A DNA stretch of 64,000 nucleotides from JACTMZ01 sp044359955 (GTDB lineage Bacteria > Verrucomicrobiota > Verrucomicrobiia > Chthoniobacterales > JACTMZ01). The DNA is taken from contig JBIKLF010000001.1 of assembly GCA_044359955.1 (NCBI GenBank), positions 186,001-250,000 of the forward strand, read 5' to 3'. A program made the translations under genes and the position numbers. The notes below the pieces were generated by a model. The model worked only from the letters and a program-made list of their open reading frames with translations. It had not been told where the DNA came from and ran no database searches. Below, piece after piece: positions 7,407-16,035 of this stretch. Every line of letters starts with the position of its first letter. Positions within the stretch are counted from its first letter, which is position 1.

Positions 7407-8621
7407 ATGAAACCCAAGATCATCCGAACCGAAGCTGACTACGAGACCGCGCTGGCGCGGATCGATGTGCTCATGGACGGCGATCCCGAGCCAACCTCCG
7501 CGGCTGGTGAAGAACTGGAACTGCTGTGCCTGCTGGTAGGGAACTACGAGTCAGTCCACTACCCCATGGATATGCCGAGTCCCCTGGAGGCGATCAAATT
7601 CCGCATGGAACAGGCAGGGCTGAAGGCAAAAGACCTCATTCCCTACATTGGCAGCGCGCCAAAGGTTTCCGAGGTGCTGGCGGGCAAACGCGCGCTCAGC
7701 CTAACGATGATCCGCAAGCTGGTGAATGAATTGGGCATTCCAGCCGAGGTGTTGCTGCAAGATGAGGGAGCCAAGTTGCCCTCTGACGCGGCCATCCAGC
7801 AAGGCAGGCACTTCCCGGTGGCCGAAATGGTGAAGCGTGGGTGGTTCACCAATTTCCAAGGCACCGTGGCGGAGGCCAAGAGCCAGCTCGAAGACCTCTT
7901 GAATACCTTTGTAGGCAGGTTGGGGCCGAATGCCCTGATCCCCGCCCTGAACCGCCAGCATGTGCGCAACGGCGGCAATCATGACGAGCACGCACTGAAC
8001 GCATGGCGTATCCGCGTGGCGACGCTGGCGCTGCGGGAGTCACTGCCCGCCTACAAACCCGGCACGGTCAATGCGGACTTCCTCAAAGAACTGGCCCGCC
8101 TGAGCTATCTGACCGATGGGCCGAAGCTGGCAAAGGAATTCCTCAACAAGAGCGGCATCCACCTCATCTTCGAGCGCCACCTGCCCAAGACGCATCTCGA
8201 CGGAGCGGCGCTGAAGTTGCCAGACGGCTGCCCGGTGGTGGCGCTGTCGCTGCGGCATGACCGGCTGGACAACTTCTGGTTCACCCTGTTTCACGAGCTG
8301 GCCCATGTGGCCCTGCACCTAGACAAGGACGGGTTGGAGGCCTTCTTCGACGACCTGACCGAAGGAAGCAAGAATGACAGGTGCGAGAAGGAAGCGGACA
8401 AACTGGCCGCCGAAGCGCTGATCCCCGAGGCGGAGTGGAAGGCGGCGAAGCTAAGCAAAAAATCTACGCCCGGTGCCGTGCTGGCCTTTGCCCAGTCCCT
8501 GCGTATCAGCCCGGCCATTCCCGCCGGACGTGTGCGCTACGAGTGCAAGAGCTACACCGTTTTCAAGCCGCTGATCGGCACAGGGAAACTGCGCCCAATG
8601 TTTGGCATCCAAGGAAACTGA
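7407..8621 (+). CDS. higA: HigA-like antitoxin fused to ImmA/IrrE-type metallopeptidase domain
   Basis: 404 residues. Residues about 1-110 form an XRE helix-turn-helix antitoxin (SPLEAIKFRMEQAGLKAKD, APKVSEVLAGKRALSLT). The C-terminal half carries an HExxH zinc-peptidase motif FHELAHVALHL at about 294-304, as in ImmA/IrrE proteins. It should bind and neutralise HigB and repress the module through the upstream inverted repeat. The peptidase part may relieve repression under a signal. The fusion is a known antitoxin architecture but is much longer than a minimal HigA (about 100 residues). ATG at 7407 follows GAAAGGA. Confidence 0.85.
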   Translation: MKPKIIRTEADYETALARIDVLMDGDPEPTSAAGEELELLCLLVGNYESVHYPMDMPSPLEAIKFRMEQAGLKAKDLIPYIGSAPKVSEVLAGKRALSLTMIRKLVNELGIPAEVLLQDEGAKLPSDAAIQQGRHFPVAEMVKRGWFTNFQGTVAEAKSQLEDLLNTFVGRLGPNALIPALNRQHVRNGGNHDEHALNAWRIRVATLALRESLPAYKPGTVNADFLKELARLSYLTDGPKLAKEFLNKSGIHLIFERHLPKTHLDGAALKLPDGCPVVALSLRHDRLDNFWFTLFHELAHVALHLDKDGLEAFFDDLTEGSKNDRCEKEADKLAAEALIPEAEWKAAKLSKKSTPGAVLAFAQSLRISPAIPAGRVRYECKSYTVFKPLIGTGKLRPMFGIQGN

Positions 8622-8725
8622 AACATGAATCCTCGGAGCCCGAACTGCAGAGCGGCCAAAATCTTATTTGAGTGGCTGGCGGCCTAACGACATAAGTTGC
8701 GTATGGTGAGAAATTTATTATTTGA

Positions 8726-8959
8726 ATGGAAAACGTTCACATCAAGAGCTGGATAAAAACCGGCACTATCGAAATGGCACACAGCGGAACCGCTCGATTT
8801 CAACAGAGAAAAGCCATGATTCCACCCAAACACGACCGAGGTAAAAGCGTGAAGGTCCCTGATTACAGGCGATTTGGTCTTTGTTTGATCGGTGATAAAA
8901 GCAAAGGCCTAACCCAGGTTCAAACAAAGCCTAACCCCGGCGACCAAGAAAAATCATGA
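8726..8959 (+). CDS. Possible small ORF translationally coupled to hsdR
   Basis: A 77-residue basic frame (MENVHIKSWIKTGTIEMAHS...) whose TGA overlaps the hsdR ATG in an ATGA arrangement. There is no recognisable domain, the ribosome-binding site is weak, and composition is more AT-rich than hsdR. The overlap is the main argument that it is translated. It could instead be leader sequence. Confidence 0.3.
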   Translation: MENVHIKSWIKTGTIEMAHSGTARFQQRKAMIPPKHDRGKSVKVPDYRRFGLCLIGDKSKGLTQVQTKPNPGDQEKS

Positions 8960-11900
8960 GTAAAACCGACACGACCGAGAAAGGTCTCGAAACCCTGATC
9001 ATGCGCCACATGACAGGGACGGATGGTTTGGCTGACGGCGCAGTTGGAATCGTCGCCCAGCCAGAGGTCGCCAAAGATGGCAGTGGATGGTTCGCTGGAA
9101 GTCGTTCGGCCTATGACCGTGAGTTTGCGGTGGATTCGGAGCAGCTCTTCGCCTTTCTCACGGTCACGCAGCCGGAGGAATGGGCCAAGCTGGGTATCGC
9201 GACTTACGAGACCAAGAAAGGTATGGCGCGGCAGAAATTCCTCGCCCGCCTGCAAGGGGAAATCACGCGGCGCGGGGTGATTGATGTGCTGCGCCGCGGC
9301 ATTAAGCACGGGACGCTGAGCTTCGACTTATTCTACGGCAGGCCCTCAGCGGAGAACGCACAGGCGGTGGAGCGCCATGCGATGAACCGGTTCAGTATCA
9401 CGCGGCAACTGCACTTCAGCCGGGATAATAAGCGCTCGCTCGATCTGTGCGCCTTCATCAACGGGCTGCCGGTCATCACCTTTGAACTGAAGAATAGTCT
9501 GACCAAGCAGACGGTGGATGACGCCATCGAGCAATACAAACGCGACCGCGACCCGCGCGAGACGCTGTTTCAATTTGGCCGCTGCGTTGTTCACTTCGCG
9601 GTGGATGACCATGAAGTGGCGATGTGCACAGCCCTCAAGGGCAAGGGCGGCACGGCCAAGGACTCTTGGTTTCTGCCCTTCAATCAGGGCTGGAACGATG
9701 GTGCCGGCAACCCCCCGAACGAGAAGGGCCTCAAGACGGACTACTTGTGGAAGCGCATCCTCACCCCGGCGCGGCTCACGGAGATTCTGGAGAACTACGC
9801 CCAGGTCGTGGAGGAGATTCATCCGAAGACGGGCAAGAAGAGGCAGGTGCAGATTTTCCCCCGCTACCATCAGCTCGATGTGGTGCGGATGATTCTTGCC
9901 GATGTCATGGAGCACGGGGCGGGCAAGCGTTACCTCATCCAGCACAGCGCGGGCAGCGGAAAGTCGAATTCCATCGCGTGGCTGGCGCATCAGTTGATCA
10001 GCCTGACCAAGGACGGGAAGCCGGTCTTTGATTCCGTCATCGTCATCACAGACCGCCGGATTCTCGACAAACAAATCCGCGAGACGATCAAGGGTTTTGC
10101 CCAGGTCGGCAGCATCATCGGAGCGGTGAAGGAAGGTGCGGGCGCCTCCAAAACCGAGCAGCTCACGAAGTATCTCAAGGACGGCAAGAAGCTGATCATC
10201 TCCACCGTGCAGACCTTTCCCCATGTGCTCGACACCATCGGCGACGAACATCGTGGCGGAAGGTTTGCTATCATTATCGACGAGGCGCACTCCAGTCAGA
10301 GCGGCAAGACGTCGTCTGCTGTCAGCCAGGTGGTGGCGGACAACGAAGACGAGATCAACAACGCGCTAGACGAGCGCATCAAAAAGAAAAAGCTCGCGAA
10401 AAACGCCAGCTACTTTGCCTTCACCGCTACGCCGAAGAACAAGACCTTGGAGATGTTCGGTGTGCCGTATTCCGAAGGAGGTGAGGTGAAGCGCCAACCC
10501 TTCCACGGCTACACGATGAAGCAGGCCATTCAGGAAGGTTTCATCCTTGATGTGCTAAAGAGCTACACGCCGGTGGCCAGCTACTATCGTCTGGCCAAAA
10601 CCATAGAAGGCGATCCCGAGTATGATGTGAAAAAGGCCCGTAAAAAGCTGCGCGTCTATGTGGAGAGCCACAGCAAAGCCATTCGCGACAAGGCGGAGAT
10701 CATGGTGGACCACTTCCTCGAACAGGTGATCGGCCAGAACAAGATCGGCGGCCAGGCGCGGGCCATGGTGGTGACCGGTAGCATCCAGCGGGCGATTGAA
10801 TACTTCATGGCCTTCAACGCTTATCTCACGGAAATCAAGAGCCCCTTCCGCCCCATCGTGGCCTTCTCCGGCGAACCGGAATACAAGGGCGAGAAAGTGA
10901 GCGAGCTCAAGCTCAACGGATTTTCGAGCGGCGAGATCGCGGATCGGATCAAGGAAGACCCGTATAGGTTCCTCATCTGCGCGGACAAGTTCCAGACCGG
11001 CTACGACGAACCGCTGCTGCATACGATGTATGTGGATAAGGTGCTGAGCGGCATCAAAGCCGTGCAGACACTCTCCCGTCTAAACCGGGCGCACCCGAAG
11101 AAGCACGATGTTTTCGTCCTCGATTTCCAGAATGACACTAAGACGATCGAGGAATCCTTCGCTGACTACTACCGCACCACAATTCTCAGCAAGGAGACCG
11201 ACCCGAACACACTGCACACGCTGAAGGGAGAACTAGACCAGCATCAGGTTTATTCGCCCGAGCAGATCAACGCGTTGGTGGAGTTGTATCTGGGCGGAGC
11301 CGACCGTGACAAACTTGACCCGATTCTCGACGCATGCGTCGCCGTCTATGTGACCGAACTCGACGAAGACAAGCAGGTGGATTTCAAAGGCAAAGCCAAG
11401 ACCTTCACTCGCACCTACGACTTCCTCGCCACGATCCTTCCGTATGGCGTGCAAGACTGGGAGAAGCTGTCCATCTTCCTAAATTTCCTCATTAGCAAAC
11501 TACCCGCGCCCATCGAGGAAGATCTCGCCAAAGGCATTCTTGATGCCATCGACATGGACAGCTACCGGGCTGAGAAAAAGACGACCATGGCCATCGCCCT
11601 GCCGGACGCGGATGCGGAGATCGAGCCCGTGCCGACCTCCGGTGGGGGGCGCAAAGCCGAAACAGAAATGGACCGGCTTTCGAATATCGTAAAACAGTTC
11701 AACGATCAGTTCGGTGGTCTATTTTTGGATTCCAAGGCGGTGGAAAAACGGATTGTGGAAGTCATCCCACCCAAGGTCATGGCTGATAAGGCCTACCAAA
11801 ACGCCCGCGAAAACTCCGACCCACAAAATGCCCGTATCGAGCATGACAAGGCGCTCAAACGGGTGATTATGGCAATGTTCAAAGACGATGCCCAGCTCTT

Positions 11901-11982
11901 CAAGCAATTCCAAGACAACGAGTCTTTTCGTGGGTGGCTGACCAACACAATGTTCGGGATGACCTACGACCAAGCCTCTTAA
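8956..11982 (+). CDS. hsdR: Type I restriction endonuclease subunit HsdR
   Basis: 1008 residues. The N-terminal PD-(D/E)XK nuclease shows LDLCAFINGLPVITFELKN (about 161-179) and a downstream QYKRDRDPRETL helix. The SF2 translocase has a Q-motif region FPRYHQLDVVRM, Walker A HSAGSGKSNS (about 329), DEAH (IIIDEAHSSQSG, about 439) and motif III FTATPKNKTLEMFG. Motifs V and VI follow (DKFQTGYDEP, LSRLNRAHP). It reels in DNA using ATP and cleaves far from the unmethylated site. It is full length with no damage seen. It is separated from hsdMS by the HigBA module but on the same strand. Confidence 0.93.
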   Translation: MSKTDTTEKGLETLIMRHMTGTDGLADGAVGIVAQPEVAKDGSGWFAGSRSAYDREFAVDSEQLFAFLTVTQPEEWAKLGIATYETKKGMARQKFLARLQGEITRRGVIDVLRRGIKHGTLSFDLFYGRPSAENAQAVERHAMNRFSITRQLHFSRDNKRSLDLCAFINGLPVITFELKNSLTKQTVDDAIEQYKRDRDPRETLFQFGRCVVHFAVDDHEVAMCTALKGKGGTAKDSWFLPFNQGWNDGAGNPPNEKGLKTDYLWKRILTPARLTEILENYAQVVEEIHPKTGKKRQVQIFPRYHQLDVVRMILADVMEHGAGKRYLIQHSAGSGKSNSIAWLAHQLISLTKDGKPVFDSVIVITDRRILDKQIRETIKGFAQVGSIIGAVKEGAGASKTEQLTKYLKDGKKLIISTVQTFPHVLDTIGDEHRGGRFAIIIDEAHSSQSGKTSSAVSQVVADNEDEINNALDERIKKKKLAKNASYFAFTATPKNKTLEMFGVPYSEGGEVKRQPFHGYTMKQAIQEGFILDVLKSYTPVASYYRLAKTIEGDPEYDVKKARKKLRVYVESHSKAIRDKAEIMVDHFLEQVIGQNKIGGQARAMVVTGSIQRAIEYFMAFNAYLTEIKSPFRPIVAFSGEPEYKGEKVSELKLNGFSSGEIADRIKEDPYRFLICADKFQTGYDEPLLHTMYVDKVLSGIKAVQTLSRLNRAHPKKHDVFVLDFQNDTKTIEESFADYYRTTILSKETDPNTLHTLKGELDQHQVYSPEQINALVELYLGGADRDKLDPILDACVAVYVTELDEDKQVDFKGKAKTFTRTYDFLATILPYGVQDWEKLSIFLNFLISKLPAPIEEDLAKGILDAIDMDSYRAEKKTTMAIALPDADAEIEPVPTSGGGRKAETEMDRLSNIVKQFNDQFGGLFLDSKAVEKRIVEVIPPKVMADKAYQNARENSDPQNARIEHDKALKRVIMAMFKDDAQLFKQFQDNESFRGWLTNTMFGMTYDQAS

Positions 11983-11984
11983 CC

Positions 11985-12614
11985 ATGGCCAATACTGTTT
12001 ACGTCCTGACCAATGAAGCCATGCCAGGCTTGGTAAAAGTCGGGCTCACTGGCGACAAGGTTGAAAGCCGCATAGCTCAGCTCAACGCGGTGCCTGGAGT
12101 GCCACTACCTTTTGAGTGCTACTACGCCGCAGAGGTAGATGACATGAAGCGTGTTGAATCGCTACTTCATCAACTCTTCTCAGAGCACCGCATCAACCCG
12201 AAGCGCGAATTCTTCAAGATCGACCCCGAAAAAGTCGTGCTCGCCTTGAGTATCGGCAGTTTCAAAGAGGTCACGCCGGGCGAAGTCGAAGTGGACGCCG
12301 ACGAGAAAGCCGCCCTCGACAAAGCCAAAGCCCGCCGCCCACGCCTCAGCCTCGAAGCTATCGGCATCAAACCGGGAGACGTGCTCACCTTCTCCCGCGA
12401 TGAAGCAAGAACGGCGACCGTGCTTTCTGGTAACAAAATCCTGCTCGATGGAGAGGAGACCAGCTTGTCGGCCGCCGCGCTTAAGATTTTGCAGGAACTC
12501 GGCTACACCACACCTTCCGCGCAAGGACCCGCTTACTGGATGTTCGACGGCGAACTCCTCGATGAGCGACGACGCCGCCTCGAAGCCGAGCAATTCGACG
12601 AAAAAGAGGCATGA
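11985..12614 (+). CDS. GIY-YIG/T5orf172-domain protein
   Basis: 209 residues. The N-terminal domain, about residues 1-90, begins YVLTNEAMPGLVKVGLT and continues with RIAQLNAVPGVPLPFE, VESLLHQLF and RINPKREFFKI. This is the T5orf172/Mug113 branch of the GIY-YIG nuclease fold. The C-terminal part (about 120-205) holds an AIGIKPGDVLTFSRDE segment, perhaps a small DNA- or effector-binding domain. It starts 3 bases after the hsdR stop, so it belongs to the restriction operon. It may be an accessory nuclease; no activity can be assigned. Confidence 0.72.
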   Translation: MANTVYVLTNEAMPGLVKVGLTGDKVESRIAQLNAVPGVPLPFECYYAAEVDDMKRVESLLHQLFSEHRINPKREFFKIDPEKVVLALSIGSFKEVTPGEVEVDADEKAALDKAKARRPRLSLEAIGIKPGDVLTFSRDEARTATVLSGNKILLDGEETSLSAAALKILQELGYTTPSAQGPAYWMFDGELLDERRRRLEAEQFDEKEA

Positions 12615-13054
12615 GCCAATTAACCGACGAGTTTCTTGCCGGTGCAGTCGCCGCTTCCGAAATGGATCTCAAAGTGTCGCTGCTCGCCAGCGGGCAATTG
12701 GAGGCGACGAGTTATGCATGGTATCTTGTTGACCGGGAATACGGAGAAGAGCGCGTCATGCTCCTGGTCGATACAGACCCGGATTCGCGGCTGACAACAG
12801 TGACGCACCGCGAAGACGTAACAGATTGCGATGCAGCTGAACTGACCAAGAAATTTCTCTCTCTGTGGGATATGAAGCCGACCGATTGGGCCGTGATCCT
12901 TTCCGACGGCCAGGTCAACTTTTCTCTACTTGATCGCGGCTTAATGACTGAAACCGTCGCAGAAAGCTTCAAAGAACTCGGTCAGCCCTTCGACGCGAAG
13001 GCTTGGATCCAAAAAGTGCGATTACTGGAGGATCCTAACTCTGGGCGAGGCTAG
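12611..13054 (+). CDS. Hypothetical protein, last gene of the type I restriction operon
   Basis: 147 residues, overlapping the GIY-YIG gene by ATGA, with no signal peptide or membrane segment. Segments such as SYAWYLVDREYGEERVMLL and DWAVILSDGQVNFSLLDRG look like a compact alpha/beta protein. The family is not recognised. It ends 20 bases inside the convergent gene at 13035-13898. Coupling to the restriction genes suggests an accessory defence role, which is inference only. Confidence 0.55.
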   Translation: MSQLTDEFLAGAVAASEMDLKVSLLASGQLEATSYAWYLVDREYGEERVMLLVDTDPDSRLTTVTHREDVTDCDAAELTKKFLSLWDMKPTDWAVILSDGQVNFSLLDRGLMTETVAESFKELGQPFDAKAWIQKVRLLEDPNSGRG

Positions 13055-13898
13055 AGCCCAGCTCGCTGATAATCTTCAAGCCCTGGACTCGTGCTTTCGG
13101 AATATCCGACGTCTTGATCCAGCCAAGTTGGTATTGTCCGCTAATACACTCGCCCTCCCAGAACTCCTGCTCAAACTCGACACCGAGTTGCTCGGCAAAT
13201 GCTTTCAAGCCCTCAGGACCTTCAACTAAGCCAAGCGCTTCCGGATCCACCTCCTTTCGCAAAGCCTCTGTGACAAGGCTGCTGTAGCCATCCACAAGCT
13301 CGTCCAGCCACCCGTCCCATTCGTCAGGAAAATCATCGCCTTTAGCGACCAGTGTGAGCTTTTCGCGCTTATCGCCAACTTCCGGTATCGCCTCGCTCGG
13401 ATCGTCCTCTGCGGACTCGGCAGATGGCCCATGGATGAAAATCATCGCCGATCCATACTTTTGTCGGGCCTCTTCATTGCTCAGACGTGTGACTTTCGCT
13501 CCTTCATCGTTCACTGCAGACCGATCAGCTGGAGCCACAGCACAATCCTCCGAAAACTGCCCGAGCAAGGCAGTCCGAAGCGCGTTGGCAAACGCGAGAT
13601 CGAGCTTCCTGAGTTCCTCGAATCCGCCACGGACCACATCAACGACATCGGCTTCGCCAAACTCAACAAAATCCAAGCAAGTCTCACATGCCGAGATAAA
13701 CTCGGCTGCTGACGCAAGATCCTTTTGCCAGCAGTCCTCGGCGGCACCATCCATGGTCCAAGCCTTTACCCACACCGTGAACCTTCCATTTGCACGACGA
13801 CGCGCGTAGATCGCGTTCGTGTAGTCCCCAGAAAAGGGATTCTGGCCCTCATGCTGGTATAGCAAAAGGTCGGATGACTTCTTTGATTTGGGTTTCAA
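13035..13898 (-). CDS. Hypothetical protein, 287 aa, third gene of an unknown three-gene operon
   Basis: An acidic soluble protein. An N-terminal basic tail (MKPKSKKSSDLLL) precedes YARRRANGRFTVWVKAWTM and then long acidic segments. It has four cysteines but no catalytic motif I recognise. The start lies 35 bases after the stop of 13934-14449 on the same strand, and its 3' end overlaps the convergent 12611-13054 by 20 bases. It may be a substrate or effector partner of the two upstream small acidic proteins. Confidence 0.55.
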   Translation of the reverse strand: MKPKSKKSSDLLLYQHEGQNPFSGDYTNAIYARRRANGRFTVWVKAWTMDGAAEDCWQKDLASAAEFISACETCLDFVEFGEADVVDVVRGGFEELRKLDLAFANALRTALLGQFSEDCAVAPADRSAVNDEGAKVTRLSNEEARQKYGSAMIFIHGPSAESAEDDPSEAIPEVGDKREKLTLVAKGDDFPDEWDGWLDELVDGYSSLVTEALRKEVDPEALGLVEGPEGLKAFAEQLGVEFEQEFWEGECISGQYQLGWIKTSDIPKARVQGLKIISELGSSLAQS

Positions 13899-13933
13899 GG
13901 GAATGCCTGTTGATTTGGGTGACTCAAAAGCTG

Positions 13934-14449
13934 TTACTCCACGATGTAAAATTTGCTGACCGTTCCATCCTCAAGCTGCGTGCTGGTATCTGCAGCGTAG
14001 GGTAGCTCCAAAATAGGCCCGCGATGGCATGAGCTTGGGCCGTAGCTGCCCAGGTCGTCACCGCTCACGTCAGAAAAATACACCGAGCGTCCCTTGGAAT
14101 CGGTTACGCGGTAGTAGCGGACAAAATCAAACGTGCCTCCTTCCTCTGCGTCTAATGTTGCCACTTTGGTAACTAAGAGATGCTCCTCTAGCGAAAGCTT
14201 CGCGCCCTCGGCAACCTCGGCACAGCGCTGTGGGCTCGCAAATTTTTCGAGATACCCAGCGCATGACTCTGGATCAAGATCATCGGGATCGACCGGTGAA
14301 GTCACGGACTCCGTGGCAACCGCATCACCAAGATCCAACTTCGTCATCAATTCCTCGGCAGGCGGCAGCTTGTCACTCTTCTCGCCAAGCGCGACCGCGA
14401 CTACATGGTCGACAAGTTCTTCGTAGCTCAGCTCGTCCATATCACTCAT
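13934..14449 (-). CDS. Hypothetical acidic protein, 171 aa, second gene of the operon
   Basis: Begins MSDMDELSYEELVDHVVAVAL, a helical acidic start. It continues with EEHLLVTKVATLDAEEGGTFDFVRYYRVTDSKGRSVYFSDV, which looks like a beta-rich domain. No family recognised. Its ATG overlaps the stop of the upstream gene (14446) by four bases, so the two are translationally coupled. No signal peptide. Confidence 0.55.
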   Translation of the reverse strand: MSDMDELSYEELVDHVVAVALGEKSDKLPPAEELMTKLDLGDAVATESVTSPVDPDDLDPESCAGYLEKFASPQRCAEVAEGAKLSLEEHLLVTKVATLDAEEGGTFDFVRYYRVTDSKGRSVYFSDVSGDDLGSYGPSSCHRGPILELPYAADTSTQLEDGTVSKFYIVE

Positions 14450-14757
14450 GGCTCGTCCTGCGCGATAGCATCCTCGATATCCCCGATGAAGCCCTCTCCT
14501 TCGCCGCCCTCGTCATCTGCTAAGCTTTGGTAGGTAACTAAAAGTGAGCCCGGGCGGCGCGCGTTAAAAATCCAATTAGCTTCATACTCCTTTCCGTCGT
14601 ACCAATATTGCTCTCCAACTTCGGAGAATTCTTCTCCTTCGGCGACTAGTCGCCAGTCCGCCTCATCGAGCACAAGCTCATGCCAGTCGTCCGGCCAATA
14701 CACACGAAGACGCACTTTTCCGTCTTCGCCCAGATGGCGCATCAGATCCCGATTCAT
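14446..14757 (-). CDS. Hypothetical protein, 103 aa, first gene of the operon
   Basis: Starts MNRDLMRHLGEDGKVRLRVYW and includes WHELVLDEADWRLVAEGEEFS and QYWYDGKEYEANWIFNARRPG. It is small, Trp/Tyr- and Asp/Glu-rich and likely cytoplasmic. No family recognised. It heads a three-gene minus-strand operon convergent with the type I restriction operon. Confidence 0.5.
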   Translation of the reverse strand: MNRDLMRHLGEDGKVRLRVYWPDDWHELVLDEADWRLVAEGEEFSEVGEQYWYDGKEYEANWIFNARRPGSLLVTYQSLADDEGGEGEGFIGDIEDAIAQDEP

Positions 14758-14824
14758 GTGTTCAGTGAATACTTCTCGCCGGTGTGGTCAAAGCAATATT
14801 GAAGGCTTTTCGCGTCATAAAGCA

Positions 14825-15019
14825 TCAGAGACCACTAAGGATGACATGCCCGAGCCCGAGACTTTGTTTCGGAGGTAGGGACTTGGTGATGACTACGCGG
14901 AAAACCTGCCGATCGTTTTGGATGATGGGCGCAAACTTTCGAACTGCCTTGCTCCCGCCCATCCGCCCCTGCAAGGCATCAAGAATATCTTTGAGCCGAT
15001 TATCCACATCGTGGACCAC
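14825..15019 (-). pseudogene. Fragment resembling a RusA-type Holliday junction resolvase
   Basis: The frame reads VHDVDNRLKDILDALQG near its start, resembling the RusA signature DxDNxxKxxLDAL, followed by IIQNDRQVFRVVI and LPPKQSLGLGHV. RusA enzymes cut four-way junctions and are common in prophages. Only the C-terminal half is present, and the apparent start is internal to the expected fold, so it is a remnant. It hints that phage or island material once occupied this spot. Confidence 0.5.
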
Positions 15020-15082
15020 AAGCTTGCGTCCGCGCAGTAAAGGGGGTCAGACCTTTACCTTTGAATTCCACCCCGGCCACAC

Positions 15083-15106
15083 TTCGACAATTGGCAAAAC
15101 GTCGAA
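15083..15106. promoter_or_regulatory. Inverted repeat upstream of the first PIN cassette
   Basis: TTCGAC-AATTGGCAAAAC-GTCGAA, six perfect pairs around a 12-base centre, 80 bases before the antitoxin-like gene at 15186. The central GACAATTGGCAAA is shared with the palindrome at 15927-15956 in front of the second PIN cassette, so both may be binding sites of related antitoxin repressors. Confidence 0.4.
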
Positions 15107-15185
15107 TTGCTTTAGTCCTCAGCCAGCGCACCAGGTGCTTAGATCCGTATTTGCCGGAACAGCCCGTGTGGGTTATGGTCCACCC

Positions 15186-15386
15186 ATGAGCACATTGGCC
15201 GAAATCGAACAAGCTGCCGAGGTCCTGCCGGTCGAGCAGAAGCAGCGATTGCTCTTTTCTCTGCTGACCGGTCTGCGCAAGGGCGGTGCCGAATTGCCGC
15301 CGCCGCGTGATATTCCGAAGGCCATCATTGAGCAATGGGTCACGGAGGATGAAGAGGGCTTCCGGAAGTTCAAAGCCGGCGCGTGA
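15186..15386 (+). CDS. Antitoxin-like small protein paired with a PIN remnant
   Basis: 66 residues beginning MSTLAEIEQAAEVLPVEQKQ, a pattern typical of small addiction-module antitoxins that precede PIN toxins. The TGA overlaps the GTG start of the PIN frame at 15383. With the toxin broken it is probably an orphan antitoxin. Its first residues resemble those of the small gene at 18244-18396. Confidence 0.6.
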   Translation: MSTLAEIEQAAEVLPVEQKQRLLFSLLTGLRKGGAELPPPRDIPKAIIEQWVTEDEEGFRKFKAGA

Positions 15387-15740
15387 ACATTTTCTGCGAC
15401 ACGAGCGTGTTGCTGGCCGCTGCCAAGTCTTCCGCAGGCGCCTCGCGCGCCTTGTTTGATTATGCCCCTCCCAAAGTTCGGGACCGAGGTGAGTGAGGCT
15501 TGGCAGAGACTCGAGCCACAACTATCCATCGTCGCCGACGTGGTCAGTCTGGATCGTGCCTTGGTGTTCCCCGTGGCGAAGGATCGGCCGGTCTTGGTCA
15601 CCGCGCTGGCATGGGCTGACGTTCTGCTTACCTTGGACCGTGCCGACTTTATCGGTCTTCTCGGATCCGCGTGCTATGGCATGCCAATCATGCTGCCTTC
15701 GGAGTTTTTCACCCGCGAGCGCGCTGCCGGAAGAATCTGA
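15383..15740 (+). pseudogene. Broken PIN-domain toxin
   Basis: From GTG at 15383 the frame reads VNIFCDTSVLLAAAKSSAGA, the N-terminal strand of a PIN ribonuclease with its first catalytic Asp. It stops after 37 codons. A PIN-like C-terminal half continues in another frame from about 15500 (LSIVADVVSLDRALVFPVA, ALAWADVLLTLDRADFIGLL). About 40 central residues seem deleted together with a frame change. The toxin should be inactive. Confidence 0.65.
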
Positions 15741-15926
15741 TCGATGGCGGTAGGCATCTCTGCGCCAACCCCGCAGCGAAGGCTGGAAAGTCATCCGCGT
15801 CTGGCAACATTCCCTCAAGAAATCCCCCAACGCTTGCCTCACCCGCATCCGCCGGGGCTTGACCTTCAGCTGAAGGGTCAGGACCTGCTCTTTGCTTTCC
15901 ATCCGCGTCTCTGCCGCCCTCGCTGA

Positions 15927-15956
15927 CAGTTGGACAATTGGCAAATTGTCCAACTG
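15927..15956. promoter_or_regulatory. Long perfect inverted repeat upstream of the second PIN cassette
   Basis: Thirteen perfect base pairs, CAGTTGGACAATT and AATTGTCCAACTG, around GGCA, 79 bases before the PIN gene at 16036. It shares the core GACAATTGGCAAA with the repeat at 15083. An autoregulatory operator is the best reading; there is no T tract for a terminator. Confidence 0.5.
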
Positions 15957-16035
15957 CCCTCCGCGCACATGGAACCTGTATCTGCATTCGCGGCATCCTT
16001 GCTGCCACGCACCCTGGCGGGTAGTTTGCCTACTG

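Noticed and set aside
9346..10290. 314-codon minus-strand frame
   Set aside because: Antisense to hsdR across its nuclease and helicase motifs; no independent protein features.
14784..15386. 200-codon plus-strand frame as one protein
   Set aside because: Its first two thirds are antisense to the RusA-like fragment and non-coding DNA; only the 66 residues from 15186 look real.
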